Source: Gammaproteobacteria bacterium (GTDB taxonomy: Bacteria > Pseudomonadota > Gammaproteobacteria > Pseudomonadales > Pseudohongiellaceae). From it: DNA of 64,000 nt. Of the stretch, positions 34,048 through 43,132 are shown one piece after another. Each line of letters begins with the position of its first letter. Within the stretch, counting starts at the first letter, position 1. The notes under the pieces were generated by a model that saw only the letters and a list, made by a program, of their open reading frames with translations, was not told the DNA's origin and ran no database searches. The position numbers and the translations under genes are program-made. The stretch covers positions 62,001 through 126,000 of the forward strand of contig JAURWS010000012.1 in NCBI GenBank assembly GCA_030654835.1. The letters are read 5' to 3'.

Positions 34048-34731
34048 ATGAGCGAAATAGGTGACAACAGCGCGTTGAGCAAAGTCCTGGCGGACTACTC
34101 CCTTGCCGATCGTGGCAAGGAGACGGCCAAGAACAACGACATGGGCCGCAGTGAGTTCCTCAAGCTGCTGGTCGCGCAGTTGGAGAATCAGGACCCGACC
34201 AAGCCACAGGAGAACGGTGAATTCGTTTCCCAGCTCGCCCAGTTCTCGTCCCTGGAAGAGCAGCAGAAGATGTCGACCAGCTTCACCGATTTCTCGACCT
34301 CGTTCCAGTCGACTCAGCATCTGCAGGCCACGTCGCTGGTTGGACGTCCGGTGCATGTGCTGAGTGATGTCACTGCATTGACCGAAACGGGCGGGGTCAG
34401 CGTGATTGCCGATATTCCGCACGTCACCGGGAACGCGCAACTCAATGTCTTCAACAGCAACGGTTCGAAGATTGACAGCTTCGAACTGGGGCCGCAGGCG
34501 GAGGGGCGTGCCGAGTTCCTGTGGACAGGCTTCGATGCCAACGACCAGCGCTTCCCGCCGGGCATGTACTCCTTCAGTGTGGAAGTGCCCGAGGATGGCA
34601 AGAACAAAGCACTGCCGATTTTCCTGAGCGCCAACGTCAACAGCGTCACCATCGAGCCCGGTGGTGGCCTGACGCTGAATCTGGCAGGCGTAGGCCCGAC
34701 GCCGCTTGCCGATGTGGTTCAGATTAACTAA
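34048..34731 (+). CDS. flgD: hook cap protein FlgD
   Basis: A 227-aa hook-capping scaffold. The N-terminal region FLKLLVAQLENQDPTKPQEN is the family signature; the central FlgD Ig-like part (FNSNGSKIDSFELGPQAEGR) and the FlgD Tudor-like C-terminus follow. It has normal size, although the hook subunit it assembles (FlgE) is nearly three times the usual length. Confidence 0.93.
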   Translation: MSEIGDNSALSKVLADYSLADRGKETAKNNDMGRSEFLKLLVAQLENQDPTKPQENGEFVSQLAQFSSLEEQQKMSTSFTDFSTSFQSTQHLQATSLVGRPVHVLSDVTALTETGGVSVIADIPHVTGNAQLNVFNSNGSKIDSFELGPQAEGRAEFLWTGFDANDQRFPPGMYSFSVEVPEDGKNKALPIFLSANVNSVTIEPGGGLTLNLAGVGPTPLADVVQIN

Positions 34732-34825
34732 AAGACAATATTTTCAAATAGATAAACGATAAATGTTAAGTATCACGTGACAAATAATTTAATGACTTTC
34801 AATCCCGAGTGGATGAGGTGACAAC

Positions 34826-37800
34826 ATGAGTTTCAACATTGGTTTGAGCGCCCTGAATGCGGCGCAGGAAGAGATTGCGGTAACCGGTAACAACATCGCC
34901 AACGCCAGTACCAATGGCTTCAAGTCGTCCCGTGCCGAGTTTGCGGATGTCTATGCGGCGACGGTGGGGGGCGGCGGCTCCCGACAGCAGGGCGGCGGTG
35001 TGGGTCTGCAGGAGATTGCGCAGAACTTCGCCCAGGGCAACATTTCATTCACCGACAACACCCTGGACCTGGCGATCAACGGCGGTGGCTTCTTCATCCT
35101 GCGCGGTGAGTCGGGCAACGTCTTTACCCGGGCTGGCGCGTTTGGCACGGATCATAACGGCAACATTGTCAACAGCATGGGCGAGAAGCTGCAAGGATTT
35201 GCTGCTACTTCGGAAGGCAAAGCAGCAGGTGGTGGTCCCTTGAGCGATCTGGTGGTGACCACCGGTTCCATTCCTCCCCAGGCGACAACACTGGTGGCGA
35301 GCGCCATCAACCTCAATGCGGCGGCAGCACCGTCATCCATCATTGGCAGCAAGGTGATCTCCAACGGTGGCATCTCGGGCGTGCCTCAGCTGGGCGTTCG
35401 CATCGCCCGTGAGGCGGAGATTGCCGGCAAGATTTCCACCACTGGCACAGACTTCTCCGGCACCACCGCCGCGAGCACCGTGGGCAGCGTCAATATTCAG
35501 AACGGTCTGGATTTCGACACCGCTGGTGGCGCGCAGGGCTTCTCCATCAGCGTCAACGGCGGCCCCTACGTCGCCATCGATCTGAGCACTCTGGACACCG
35601 CCACTGCTGAAGAGGTGCGGGACCATGTGCAGGCACAGCTGGATGCGGCGCCCGGTCTGGCCACTCCGGACAACGTGTTGGTCACCGTCGAGAACAACCG
35701 GCTGATTCTGACCACTGCCGCTGAAGGCGACTCCGCGCGCATCAACATCAATGCGGTGCAGGGATTGGCGTCCAGCATCGTGGCCGCGACCGACGTACAT
35801 GGCAAGACCGCGCCGCCCACTGGCTTGACCATCACGCTTGACGGCGTCAGCCGTGACATCGTCATTGAAGGCGATTTCAGCAACACCGGGGCGGCGGCAC
35901 TGGCCCTGGGCGGTGGTGCCGGTTCCGGCAATGAGGCCCTGGAAGACTTCATTCAGGGCGAAATCAACTCCAGCGCCGGGCTGCTGGGCAAGATCGATGT
36001 GTCGATCGACAATCTGGGCAACTTCAATTTCAAGACGACCACCCCCGGCAATCAGAACCTGACCATCGATCCAATCGTGACGACGGCGGGCAGTGTCAAT
36101 TTCAATCAGATCGTCGAGTTCTCCACCTCACGACGCACCGGCTCACTGGATCTGGACAACCTCAATTTCCTTGACCCCAATTTCACCAGCTTCACCCTCT
36201 CCGTGGGGGACGAGACGCTGCAGATCGAACTGATAGAAGATTATCGTGCCGCAGGTGGAGCAGCGGCCAACCTGGGTGAATACTCAGACTCTGGTCTTGA
36301 GGCCCTGGAAGACGAGATTCAGAGTCAGATCAACCAGTCGTCACTTCCCGGCGCTGTGAAGGTATCGATCGCGGCCAACGGTCAGTTCGTCTTCGAGATC
36401 ACCGATTCATCCGAGTATGTGTTGAAGGTCGAGTCTGACAGCCTGCCTGCGAGCTCGCAGGGCGGCCTGGATGTCAGCAACGGGTACGACTTCGCCACCA
36501 CGCCTTACACCTTTACGGTTTCCTACGAAATCGATGGGGAACCGGCGGTGGTCTCCGGCCCCATCACTCTGGACACGGACTACGAGACCGGCACCGCGCT
36601 GGTGGATGCCCTGCAGAACCTGATCAATACCGAGATGGGCTTCACTCCCGGCAACATCAAGGTGGTGGTGGGCATGGACCCGCTGACCGGTGAATTGACG
36701 ATCAAGACCGAAGATACCGGGCCGGATTCGTTCCTGTCGGTGCTGATCAGCGACCCGGCTGTGGTGCCTTCGCCTTCCGTGATCGGTGATACCAGCGCGC
36801 TGGTCGATCAGCGCGCTGCGGGGTCAGGCCCTGGCCTGGACTTCGGTGCTGTGGCGACCTTCTCCGGCAGCGAATTTGACAATACGGGTCTGGTCGCGGT
36901 CTCCAACGGTTACACTAAGGAGATCATCGACGTCATCGACAATCTGGGGAATCGGCAGCAGATCACCGTGCCTGCCGGGGCCTCCGCCAACGCCGTTGCT
37001 GCCCTGTTCTCCAATGTTCCCGGTATTGCGGCCAAGGCTACGACGGTCGCCTATATCACCGGCACCAACAGCGGTGACCCGGAAAACAAAGGGTCTGTCG
37101 ATCCGTATGTCGACCCCAACCTGCCGTTGCGATTTGCCATCAATGGCCTGAACTTTGAGTCGACCCAGGTGCAGCCCTCTGATCGCTACACGGATCTGGC
37201 CAACCAGATCAATGCCTCCGCCGGCAACCTGACGGCGAAGATCGTCGCCAATGCCGACGGCGACCCGATTCTGGAAGTCACCGAGAACAATGGTCTCGAC
37301 CTGGTCTTCAGTGGCGGCACGGACGGGCGCGGCTCCATCACCGTGACCGGCTCCACACGCAACCTGACCACCGGCGTCCATGAGATTGCCGTCAACTCCG
37401 CGAGCACACAGATCGACAACCTCGCCAACCTCAACAATGACGCCATCGTCATCGGTGGGGTGGTGGACTTCACCCTGGATGAGAATGTCACCATGCAGGA
37501 TGCGCGCAAGCTTCCGAACGGGGCAGACATCCAGGTGACCCAGAGCAGCATCTTCGGCAATATCGATGAGGTAGACGCCCTGCAGGGCACCAAGTTTGAG
37601 CTCAATACCTTCGATCCCGAGGATGCCAACACCTACTATCGATCCACGGCGATCGCGGTGTTCGACAGCCTCGGTAACCAGCACACACTCACCCAGTTTT
37701 TCGTGAAGGAGCGGCCCACCGAATTGAATCCGGATGGCAGCCTGTGGAGTGTGTACTTCCAGATCGACGGCAAGGACATCGGCTACGATCCCGGCTCGAC

Positions 37801-38413
37801 AGATGAGGGGGCCTCAATGGCCAAAGCCAACCTGCGCTTTGCCGCCAATGGCATGTATGACATCACGCAGGAACCAATCTACATCACCAACTGGACACCG
37901 CTGGACTCTTCCGGGCAGCCGGCCGGAGCGGGCCCGGTGCCGGGTGATCACACGGTGGCCGAGCTGACCACCAACTCCAACTTCAAGATCGATCTGACCA
38001 AGCTGACGCAGTTCGGCGGTGACTTCGCCGTGCAGTCCAACACCCAGAACGGGTTTGCCAAGGGGCAGCTGACCGGCCTGGAAATCGACACTCGCGGACT
38101 GATGTCTGCGCGCTTCTCGAACGGGCAGTCGAAGATCCTCGGCGAGGTGGCTTTGGCGGATTTCGCCGATCCATCGAAGCTGGCCAACATAGGTGGCACG
38201 CGCTTTGCAAAAACAGCAGAGTCAGGTGAAGGAACCCCCAGTGGTGCCGGCACCGCCGGTCTGGGCGCGATCCAGTCGGGCGCCCTGGAAGACTCGAATG
38301 TGGACCTCTCGGAACAGCTGGTACAGCTGATCGTGTCGCAGAGAAACTTCCAGGCCGCCGCGCAGATCATCGAGTCTACCGACTCCGCGACACAAACGAT
38401 CATCAACCTGTAA
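34826..38413 (+). CDS. flgE: giant hook protein FlgE with repeated beta modules
   Basis: The hook subunit, 1195 aa against about 400-450 in most bacteria. The N-terminal D0 part (NIGLSALNAAQEEIAVTGNN) and C-terminal part (LVQLIVSQRNFQAAAQIIES) are standard, as is the FlgE/F/G-like stretch FAQGNISFTDNTLDLAINGG. The extra ~700 residues contain at least four copies of a ~90-residue module (about residues 222-312, 333-415, 440-535, 546-642) with the pattern FxxSVNG, then LxxxIxxxIN, then a strand ending in SxIxIT. Related modules occur in FlgK and FliD of this window. The frame is continuous, with no sign of frameshift. A thicker or decorated hook surface is expected. Confidence 0.93.
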   Translation: MSFNIGLSALNAAQEEIAVTGNNIANASTNGFKSSRAEFADVYAATVGGGGSRQQGGGVGLQEIAQNFAQGNISFTDNTLDLAINGGGFFILRGESGNVFTRAGAFGTDHNGNIVNSMGEKLQGFAATSEGKAAGGGPLSDLVVTTGSIPPQATTLVASAINLNAAAAPSSIIGSKVISNGGISGVPQLGVRIAREAEIAGKISTTGTDFSGTTAASTVGSVNIQNGLDFDTAGGAQGFSISVNGGPYVAIDLSTLDTATAEEVRDHVQAQLDAAPGLATPDNVLVTVENNRLILTTAAEGDSARININAVQGLASSIVAATDVHGKTAPPTGLTITLDGVSRDIVIEGDFSNTGAAALALGGGAGSGNEALEDFIQGEINSSAGLLGKIDVSIDNLGNFNFKTTTPGNQNLTIDPIVTTAGSVNFNQIVEFSTSRRTGSLDLDNLNFLDPNFTSFTLSVGDETLQIELIEDYRAAGGAAANLGEYSDSGLEALEDEIQSQINQSSLPGAVKVSIAANGQFVFEITDSSEYVLKVESDSLPASSQGGLDVSNGYDFATTPYTFTVSYEIDGEPAVVSGPITLDTDYETGTALVDALQNLINTEMGFTPGNIKVVVGMDPLTGELTIKTEDTGPDSFLSVLISDPAVVPSPSVIGDTSALVDQRAAGSGPGLDFGAVATFSGSEFDNTGLVAVSNGYTKEIIDVIDNLGNRQQITVPAGASANAVAALFSNVPGIAAKATTVAYITGTNSGDPENKGSVDPYVDPNLPLRFAINGLNFESTQVQPSDRYTDLANQINASAGNLTAKIVANADGDPILEVTENNGLDLVFSGGTDGRGSITVTGSTRNLTTGVHEIAVNSASTQIDNLANLNNDAIVIGGVVDFTLDENVTMQDARKLPNGADIQVTQSSIFGNIDEVDALQGTKFELNTFDPEDANTYYRSTAIAVFDSLGNQHTLTQFFVKERPTELNPDGSLWSVYFQIDGKDIGYDPGSTDEGASMAKANLRFAANGMYDITQEPIYITNWTPLDSSGQPAGAGPVPGDHTVAELTTNSNFKIDLTKLTQFGGDFAVQSNTQNGFAKGQLTGLEIDTRGLMSARFSNGQSKILGEVALADFADPSKLANIGGTRFAKTAESGEGTPSGAGTAGLGAIQSGALEDSNVDLSEQLVQLIVSQRNFQAAAQIIESTDSATQTIINL

Positions 38414-38469
38414 TCCCAGTCTTCAGTTCCTGATGCCTGGGATCACTAAACAGGCAACAGGAGCAGAAG

Positions 38470-39210
38470 ATGGATAAAGCACTCTATGTCGGCATGAGCG
38501 CCGCCACGCAGACCATGGTCGCGCAGGCGGTGCATGCCAATAACCTGGCCAATGCGAGCACGGCCGGTTTTCGCGCCGATCTCGCCCAGGCCAGCGCGCT
38601 GCCGGTGACGGGGGATGGGTTCGAGACCCGCGCCTACACCCGCGTCGACAATCCTGCCACGGACTTCACCAGTGGCCCCATGCGCCAGACCGGCAACGAT
38701 CTGGATATCGCCGTCAACGGCGAGGGCTGGATCGCGGTCCAGGCCGCCGACGGCAGTGAGGCCTACACCCGTGCCGGCGAGCTGAAGCTGACGCCATTCG
38801 GCGAGTTGCAGACCGGAAGTGGCTTGCCGGTATTGGGCAATAACGGTCCCATCGCCTTGCCGCCCTTCGAGAAACTCGAGATCGGTGCTGACGGCACGCT
38901 CTCCATTCGTGAACTCGGTCAGGGGCCGGAGGTCATCTCCGCGCTCGACCGCATCAAACTCGTCAACCCCCGCAATCAGGACCTCGTCAAGGGCGCCGAT
39001 GGCCTGTTCCGTCGCCGTGATGGCGCGCCGGAAGAGGCAGACGGCAATGTGCGCGTGAGTTCCGGGTTCGTCGAGGGCAGCAATGTCAATGTCGTCGACG
39101 CCATGGTGGAGATGATCAGCCTGACCCGCAGCTATGAGATGAGTATCAAGATGATGCAGACGGCGCAGCAGAACTCCGAAATCTCGGCACAGCTGTTGCA
39201 AGTGCAGTAA
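38470..39210 (+). CDS. flgF: flagellar proximal rod protein FlgF
   Basis: A 246-aa rod protein (ALYVGMSAATQTMVAQAVHA at the start, TRSYEMSIKMMQTAQQNSEI at the end). Normal length. An ACAGGAGC ribosome site precedes the ATG. It begins a second run of genes after flgE, 56 bp downstream; no separate promoter is recognised. Confidence 0.93.
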   Translation: MDKALYVGMSAATQTMVAQAVHANNLANASTAGFRADLAQASALPVTGDGFETRAYTRVDNPATDFTSGPMRQTGNDLDIAVNGEGWIAVQAADGSEAYTRAGELKLTPFGELQTGSGLPVLGNNGPIALPPFEKLEIGADGTLSIRELGQGPEVISALDRIKLVNPRNQDLVKGADGLFRRRDGAPEEADGNVRVSSGFVEGSNVNVVDAMVEMISLTRSYEMSIKMMQTAQQNSEISAQLLQVQ

Positions 39211-39274
39211 CAGGTCGATTAATCGAGAGTCAATACAGGCCCGGAAAGTCGGGCCCCGGCACAGGAAAAACATC

Positions 39275-40060
39275 ATGCACGCAGCACTCTACGTATCGAA
39301 AACCGGACTCGCGGCTCAGGACAAACAACTGACCAGCCTCTCCAACAACCTCTCCAACGTGGGCACCAACGGCTTCAAGCGCGACCGCGTGGTATTCGAG
39401 GATCTGCTGTATCAGATCTATCGTCAGCCAGGCGCCGCCTCGACGCAGGATACCGAGCTGCCCTCCGGGCTGCAGATCGGTACCGGTGTCCGCGCTGTCG
39501 GCACCCAGAAGATCTTTTCCCAGGGCGCCCTGAAGAATACCGAGGAGCAGCTGGACGTGGCGATCAACGGTCGCGGCTTCTTCCAGATCCAGATGCCGGA
39601 TGGCTCTGCCGCCTACACGCGGGACGGGCAGTTCCACCTGAGTGCAGAAGGTGAGCTGGTGAATGCCTCGGGCCTGACGCTCAACCCGGGCATCAACATT
39701 CCGACCAATGCCAGCACCATTACCATCGGCACCGATGGCACGGTCAGCGCGATGATCTCCGGTGAGACGGCGCCGACTCAAGTCGGCACCCTGCCGCTGG
39801 TGGACTTCGTGAACCCGGCCGGCCTGCAGGCCATGGGTGGCAACCTGTTCCGTGAGACAGCCTCCAGCGGCAGCCCGCAGGAGACGACACCCGGTCAGAA
39901 TGGCGTGGGCGTGCTGGTGCAGGGCTCGCTGGAAAATTCCAACGTCGAGGTGGTGGAGGAGCTGGTCAACATGATCACGACGCAACGCGCCTACGAACTG
40001 AATTCACGCGTGATTTCCACCGCAGACCAGATGTTGCAGTTCATCAGCCAGAATCTTTGA
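39275..40060 (+). CDS. flgG: flagellar distal rod protein FlgG
   Basis: A 261-aa distal rod protein with N-terminal LYVSKTGLAAQDKQLTSLSN, the typical FSQGALKNTEEQLDVAINGR motif and C-terminal TQRAYELNSRVISTADQMLQ. Normal length, so only hook, junction, cap and filament subunits are enlarged and not the rod. Confidence 0.94.
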   Translation: MHAALYVSKTGLAAQDKQLTSLSNNLSNVGTNGFKRDRVVFEDLLYQIYRQPGAASTQDTELPSGLQIGTGVRAVGTQKIFSQGALKNTEEQLDVAINGRGFFQIQMPDGSAAYTRDGQFHLSAEGELVNASGLTLNPGINIPTNASTITIGTDGTVSAMISGETAPTQVGTLPLVDFVNPAGLQAMGGNLFRETASSGSPQETTPGQNGVGVLVQGSLENSNVEVVEELVNMITTQRAYELNSRVISTADQMLQFISQNL

Positions 40061-40100
40061 TGTGTTTTCCGCGCCGTTAGCCGCGCACTGAGAGGTCAAT

Positions 40101-40793
40101 ATGAAAGCCAACAACATCCACACTACTGTTAGTCTGCTGGGCCTCTGTCTGCTGATCGTCGGCTGTGCCGTGCAACCGGTGGCGCTGCCTGAGCCCAACG
40201 ACCCGCGCTTTGCCCCGGTGCTGACGCAGAGTGTGGCGCCGCTGCCACAGGCAACTGGCTCGATCTATTCGGTCCGCAGCGCCGTTGACCTCTACCAGCG
40301 CCGTGCGCACCGGGTAGGGGACGTGCTGACCATCGCGTTGAACGAGGCGACTTCGGCCAGAAAGTCCTCCGGCACCTCTCTTAGTCGCGAGAACCAGTTG
40401 ACGGTCAACGACGCCACCGTGCTGGGTAATGGCTTCCTCGGCACTGGCCTGAATCTGGCCAGCAATGCCTCCAACGCTCTGGATTTCGCAGGCACTGGCG
40501 AGAGTGACCAGAGCAACCAGCTGACTGGCAGCATCACCGTCACGGTCGCCAATGTGCTGCCCAACGGCTTGCTGGAGGTACGCGGCGAGAAGTGGCTGCA
40601 GCTGAACCGGGGCAACGAATTCATTCGCATCAGTGGGCTGGTACGCAAGGAAGACATTTCGCCGGACAACACGATTTTGTCCACCCGCGTCGCCGATGTG
40701 CGCATCGCCTACAGCGGCACCGGCACCTTGGCCGACACCAACGAGGCAGGCTGGCTGACGCAGTTCTTCGTCGGCAACCTGTGGCCTTTCTAA
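40101..40793 (+). CDS. flgH: flagellar L-ring lipoprotein FlgH
   Basis: A 230-aa outer-membrane L-ring subunit. The signal peptide ends in lipobox IVGC (acylated Cys ~23). The motifs [31 protein letters not shown]-like and [20 protein letters not shown] are typical of FlgH. The C-terminus [13 protein letters not shown] is conserved. Gene order FGHI is maintained. Confidence 0.93.
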   Translation: MKANNIHTTVSLLGLCLLIVGCAVQPVALPEPNDPRFAPVLTQSVAPLPQATGSIYSVRSAVDLYQRRAHRVGDVLTIALNEATSARKSSGTSLSRENQLTVNDATVLGNGFLGTGLNLASNASNALDFAGTGESDQSNQLTGSITVTVANVLPNGLLEVRGEKWLQLNRGNEFIRISGLVRKEDISPDNTILSTRVADVRIAYSGTGTLADTNEAGWLTQFFVGNLWPF

Positions 40794-40833
40794 GAGTATT
40801 TTCCAGAAAAATTTCCCAGAGCAGGAACACGAC

Positions 40834-41973
40834 ATGTTGACGACCATCAGAAAGACCACGACCAATCCGCTCATCGCCTTGCTGCTGACGGTGGCGCTGA
40901 ATGCCAGCGTGTGGGTGGCTCCGGCCAGCGCCGATCGTCTCAAGGACATTACCAACCTGCAGGGCGTGCAGGCCAACCAGCTGGTCGGCGTCGGTCTGGT
41001 GACGGGGCTGGATGGCACGGGCGACCAGACCACCCAGGCGCCGTTCACGGCAGAATCCTTCCGCGCCTACCTGAACCAGTTTGGCATTCCCTTGCCACCG
41101 GGCGAGAACTTCCAACTCTCCAACGTTGCGGTAGTGTCGGTGCAGGCGGAACTGCCCGCGTTTACCAAACCGGGGCAGACCATCGATATCACGGTGTCTT
41201 CTCTGGCCAACGCCGAGAGTCTGCGCGGCGGCAGCCTGGAGCGCACCTTCCTGCAAGGCGTTGACGGCGAGGTCTATGCCATCGCGCAGGGCAACCTGAT
41301 CGTGGGCGGCCTCGGGGTTGGCACCGCCGACGGTTCCAGTGTCACCATCAACGTGCCGAGCGTGGGCCGCATCCCGGGTGGGGCGACCACGGTGCGTGAG
41401 GTGCTGACGGCTTTCGGCGATGGCGACAGCGTGACCTTCAATCTCAAGCGTGCCGACTTCACCACGGCGCAGCGTGTCTCGCAGGCCATCAACATGTTCC
41501 TGGGAGAGGGCACGGCCAATGCGATTGACGCGGTGTCCATCAGGGTGTCGGCGCCACTGGATGCGCAGACACGGGTTGCCTTCGTCTCGGAGCTGGAAAA
41601 TATCGAGGTGGAGCAGGGGGCGGCGGTGGCGCGGGTGATCGTCAATTCGCGCACCGGCACCATCGTCATCGGCGAGCATGTGCGGGTCGCGCCCGCTGCG
41701 GTGACGCATGGCAGCCTGACTGTGACTATCTCCGAGAGCTTCGAAGTCAGCCAGCCCAATGCCTTTGCCGAGGGCGACACGGTGGTCACGCCGGAGTCCG
41801 ACTTGACGGTGGCGCAGGAGAGCAATCGGATGTTCCTGTTCGACACCGGGACGACGCTGTCCGAGATCGTGCAGGCTATCAACGCTGTGGGCGCGGCGCC
41901 CGGCGACCTGGCGGCGATCCTGGAGGCGCTCAAGCAATCCGGGTCTCTGAAGGCCGATCTGATCGTGATCTGA
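40834..41973 (+). CDS. flgI: flagellar P-ring protein FlgI
   Basis: A 379-aa periplasmic P-ring subunit. The signal peptide ends APASA; the mature protein begins [20 protein letters not shown], the family signature, and [12 protein letters not shown]-like and [18 protein letters not shown]-like segments follow. Normal length. FlgA (29.9 kb) is its assembly chaperone. Confidence 0.94.
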   Translation: MLTTIRKTTTNPLIALLLTVALNASVWVAPASADRLKDITNLQGVQANQLVGVGLVTGLDGTGDQTTQAPFTAESFRAYLNQFGIPLPPGENFQLSNVAVVSVQAELPAFTKPGQTIDITVSSLANAESLRGGSLERTFLQGVDGEVYAIAQGNLIVGGLGVGTADGSSVTINVPSVGRIPGGATTVREVLTAFGDGDSVTFNLKRADFTTAQRVSQAINMFLGEGTANAIDAVSIRVSAPLDAQTRVAFVSELENIEVEQGAAVARVIVNSRTGTIVIGEHVRVAPAAVTHGSLTVTISESFEVSQPNAFAEGDTVVTPESDLTVAQESNRMFLFDTGTTLSEIVQAINAVGAAPGDLAAILEALKQSGSLKADLIVI

Positions 41974-42035
41974 TTTTTTGTTCCTTCTCCAGCGGCATCC
42001 ACAAATTCTCTCCCAATCCCATCTTCAACCCCATC

Positions 42036-42068
42036 GACGAGTGCCAGATCAGGTTTCTGGCACTCGTC
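42036..42068. terminator. strong 13-bp hairpin between flgI and flgJ
   Basis: GACGAGTGCCAGA (42036-42048) pairs perfectly with TCTGGCACTCGTC (42056-42068) around a 7-base loop. Only a weak T run follows, so it may be an attenuator or mRNA stabiliser instead of a full terminator. It lies in the 230-bp non-coding stretch before flgJ. Confidence 0.6.
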
Positions 42069-42206
42069 TTGCTACATCCTTGTAAACGGCCTTCTGGAGG
42101 CGTTTGCCGCCTGAAACCTGGCGCCAACGGCAAGAATTGACCTCCAAGCGGCAACCGGTGTCGGCCAATGCTGTCGCCCCTGACTGATGAGAAAGAGCTG
42201 CTGAAC

Positions 42207-43127
42207 ATGGTAAGTCGCGTAGAGAATCCCAACGTCTACACAGACCTCTCCGGCCTGAATGCGATCTCGCAACTGGGCCGGGAGAACACGCCTGCGGCGC
42301 TGCGTCAGGTGGCGCAACAGTTCGAGTCGCTGTTCCTGAACATCATGCTCAAGGCCATGCGCGACAGCACCAAGTCCTTCGGCGAAGGCAATTTCCTCAA
42401 CAGCAACGAGATGGAGTTCCACCAGCAGAATTTTGACAATCAGCTGAGCCTGCACCTGAGCCAGAGCGCCGGGCTCGGGCTTGCCGACGTCCTCTACGAA
42501 CAAATGCTGGACCAGTTTGGCCTCGACGCCCCAGCCACCGAACCCCCTCGTGGGTCTGACCCGCGCAAGCCGTTGATTGGTTTGAGGATTGAGGGGGAAG
42601 GGGGGCGTGGAATGCGGGCTGCAGAGGAGCAAAGCATCGATTCACCTCAGGAATTTGTGCGTCGACTCTATCCGTTGGCCGAGCGGGCGGCCGAGCGCAT
42701 TGGCGTGGATCCGCGCATGCTGCTGGCCCAGTCGGCGCTGGAAACCGGTTGGGGTCGACGAATGGTTGCCCGACCCGACGGCGCCAGTACTCACAACCTG
42801 TTCGGCATCAAGGCGGATGAACGCTGGAGCGGAGCGCGCGCCAGCGTCAATACCACCGAGTATGAAGATGGCGTGGTGCGCCTGGAGAAGGCGGCCTTCC
42901 GCTCCTACGACTCCTTCGAGGACAGCTTCAACGACTATGTGGATTTCCTGGAGGGCAATCCGCGTTACCGCGAAGCGCTCGACAATAGCCATGACGCCGA
43001 ATCCTTCGCCCGTCATCTGCAGGAAGCAGGCTATGCGACAGACCCGGTGTATGCCCGCAAGCTCACCCGGGTAATGCACAGCAACACCATGCAGATGGGC
43101 TTGCGCCATCTTGAAGGAAAGAGGTGA
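42207..43127 (+). CDS. flgJ: FlgJ, rod-assembly protein with muramidase domain
   Basis: A 306-aa dual-domain FlgJ. The N-terminal rod-capping part (AAL RQVAQQFESLFLNIMLKA) is followed by a Gly-rich linker and a C-terminal peptidoglycan hydrolase domain with catalytic Glu in SALETGWGRRM and the THNLFGIKADERW motif. It cuts a path through the cell wall for the rod. I chose ATG 42207 over an earlier in-frame codon at 42168 because the homology begins there. flgK starts 5 bp after the stop. Confidence 0.92.
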   Translation: MVSRVENPNVYTDLSGLNAISQLGRENTPAALRQVAQQFESLFLNIMLKAMRDSTKSFGEGNFLNSNEMEFHQQNFDNQLSLHLSQSAGLGLADVLYEQMLDQFGLDAPATEPPRGSDPRKPLIGLRIEGEGGRGMRAAEEQSIDSPQEFVRRLYPLAERAAERIGVDPRMLLAQSALETGWGRRMVARPDGASTHNLFGIKADERWSGARASVNTTEYEDGVVRLEKAAFRSYDSFEDSFNDYVDFLEGNPRYREALDNSHDAESFARHLQEAGYATDPVYARKLTRVMHSNTMQMGLRHLEGKR

Positions 43128-43132
43128 TCTGA

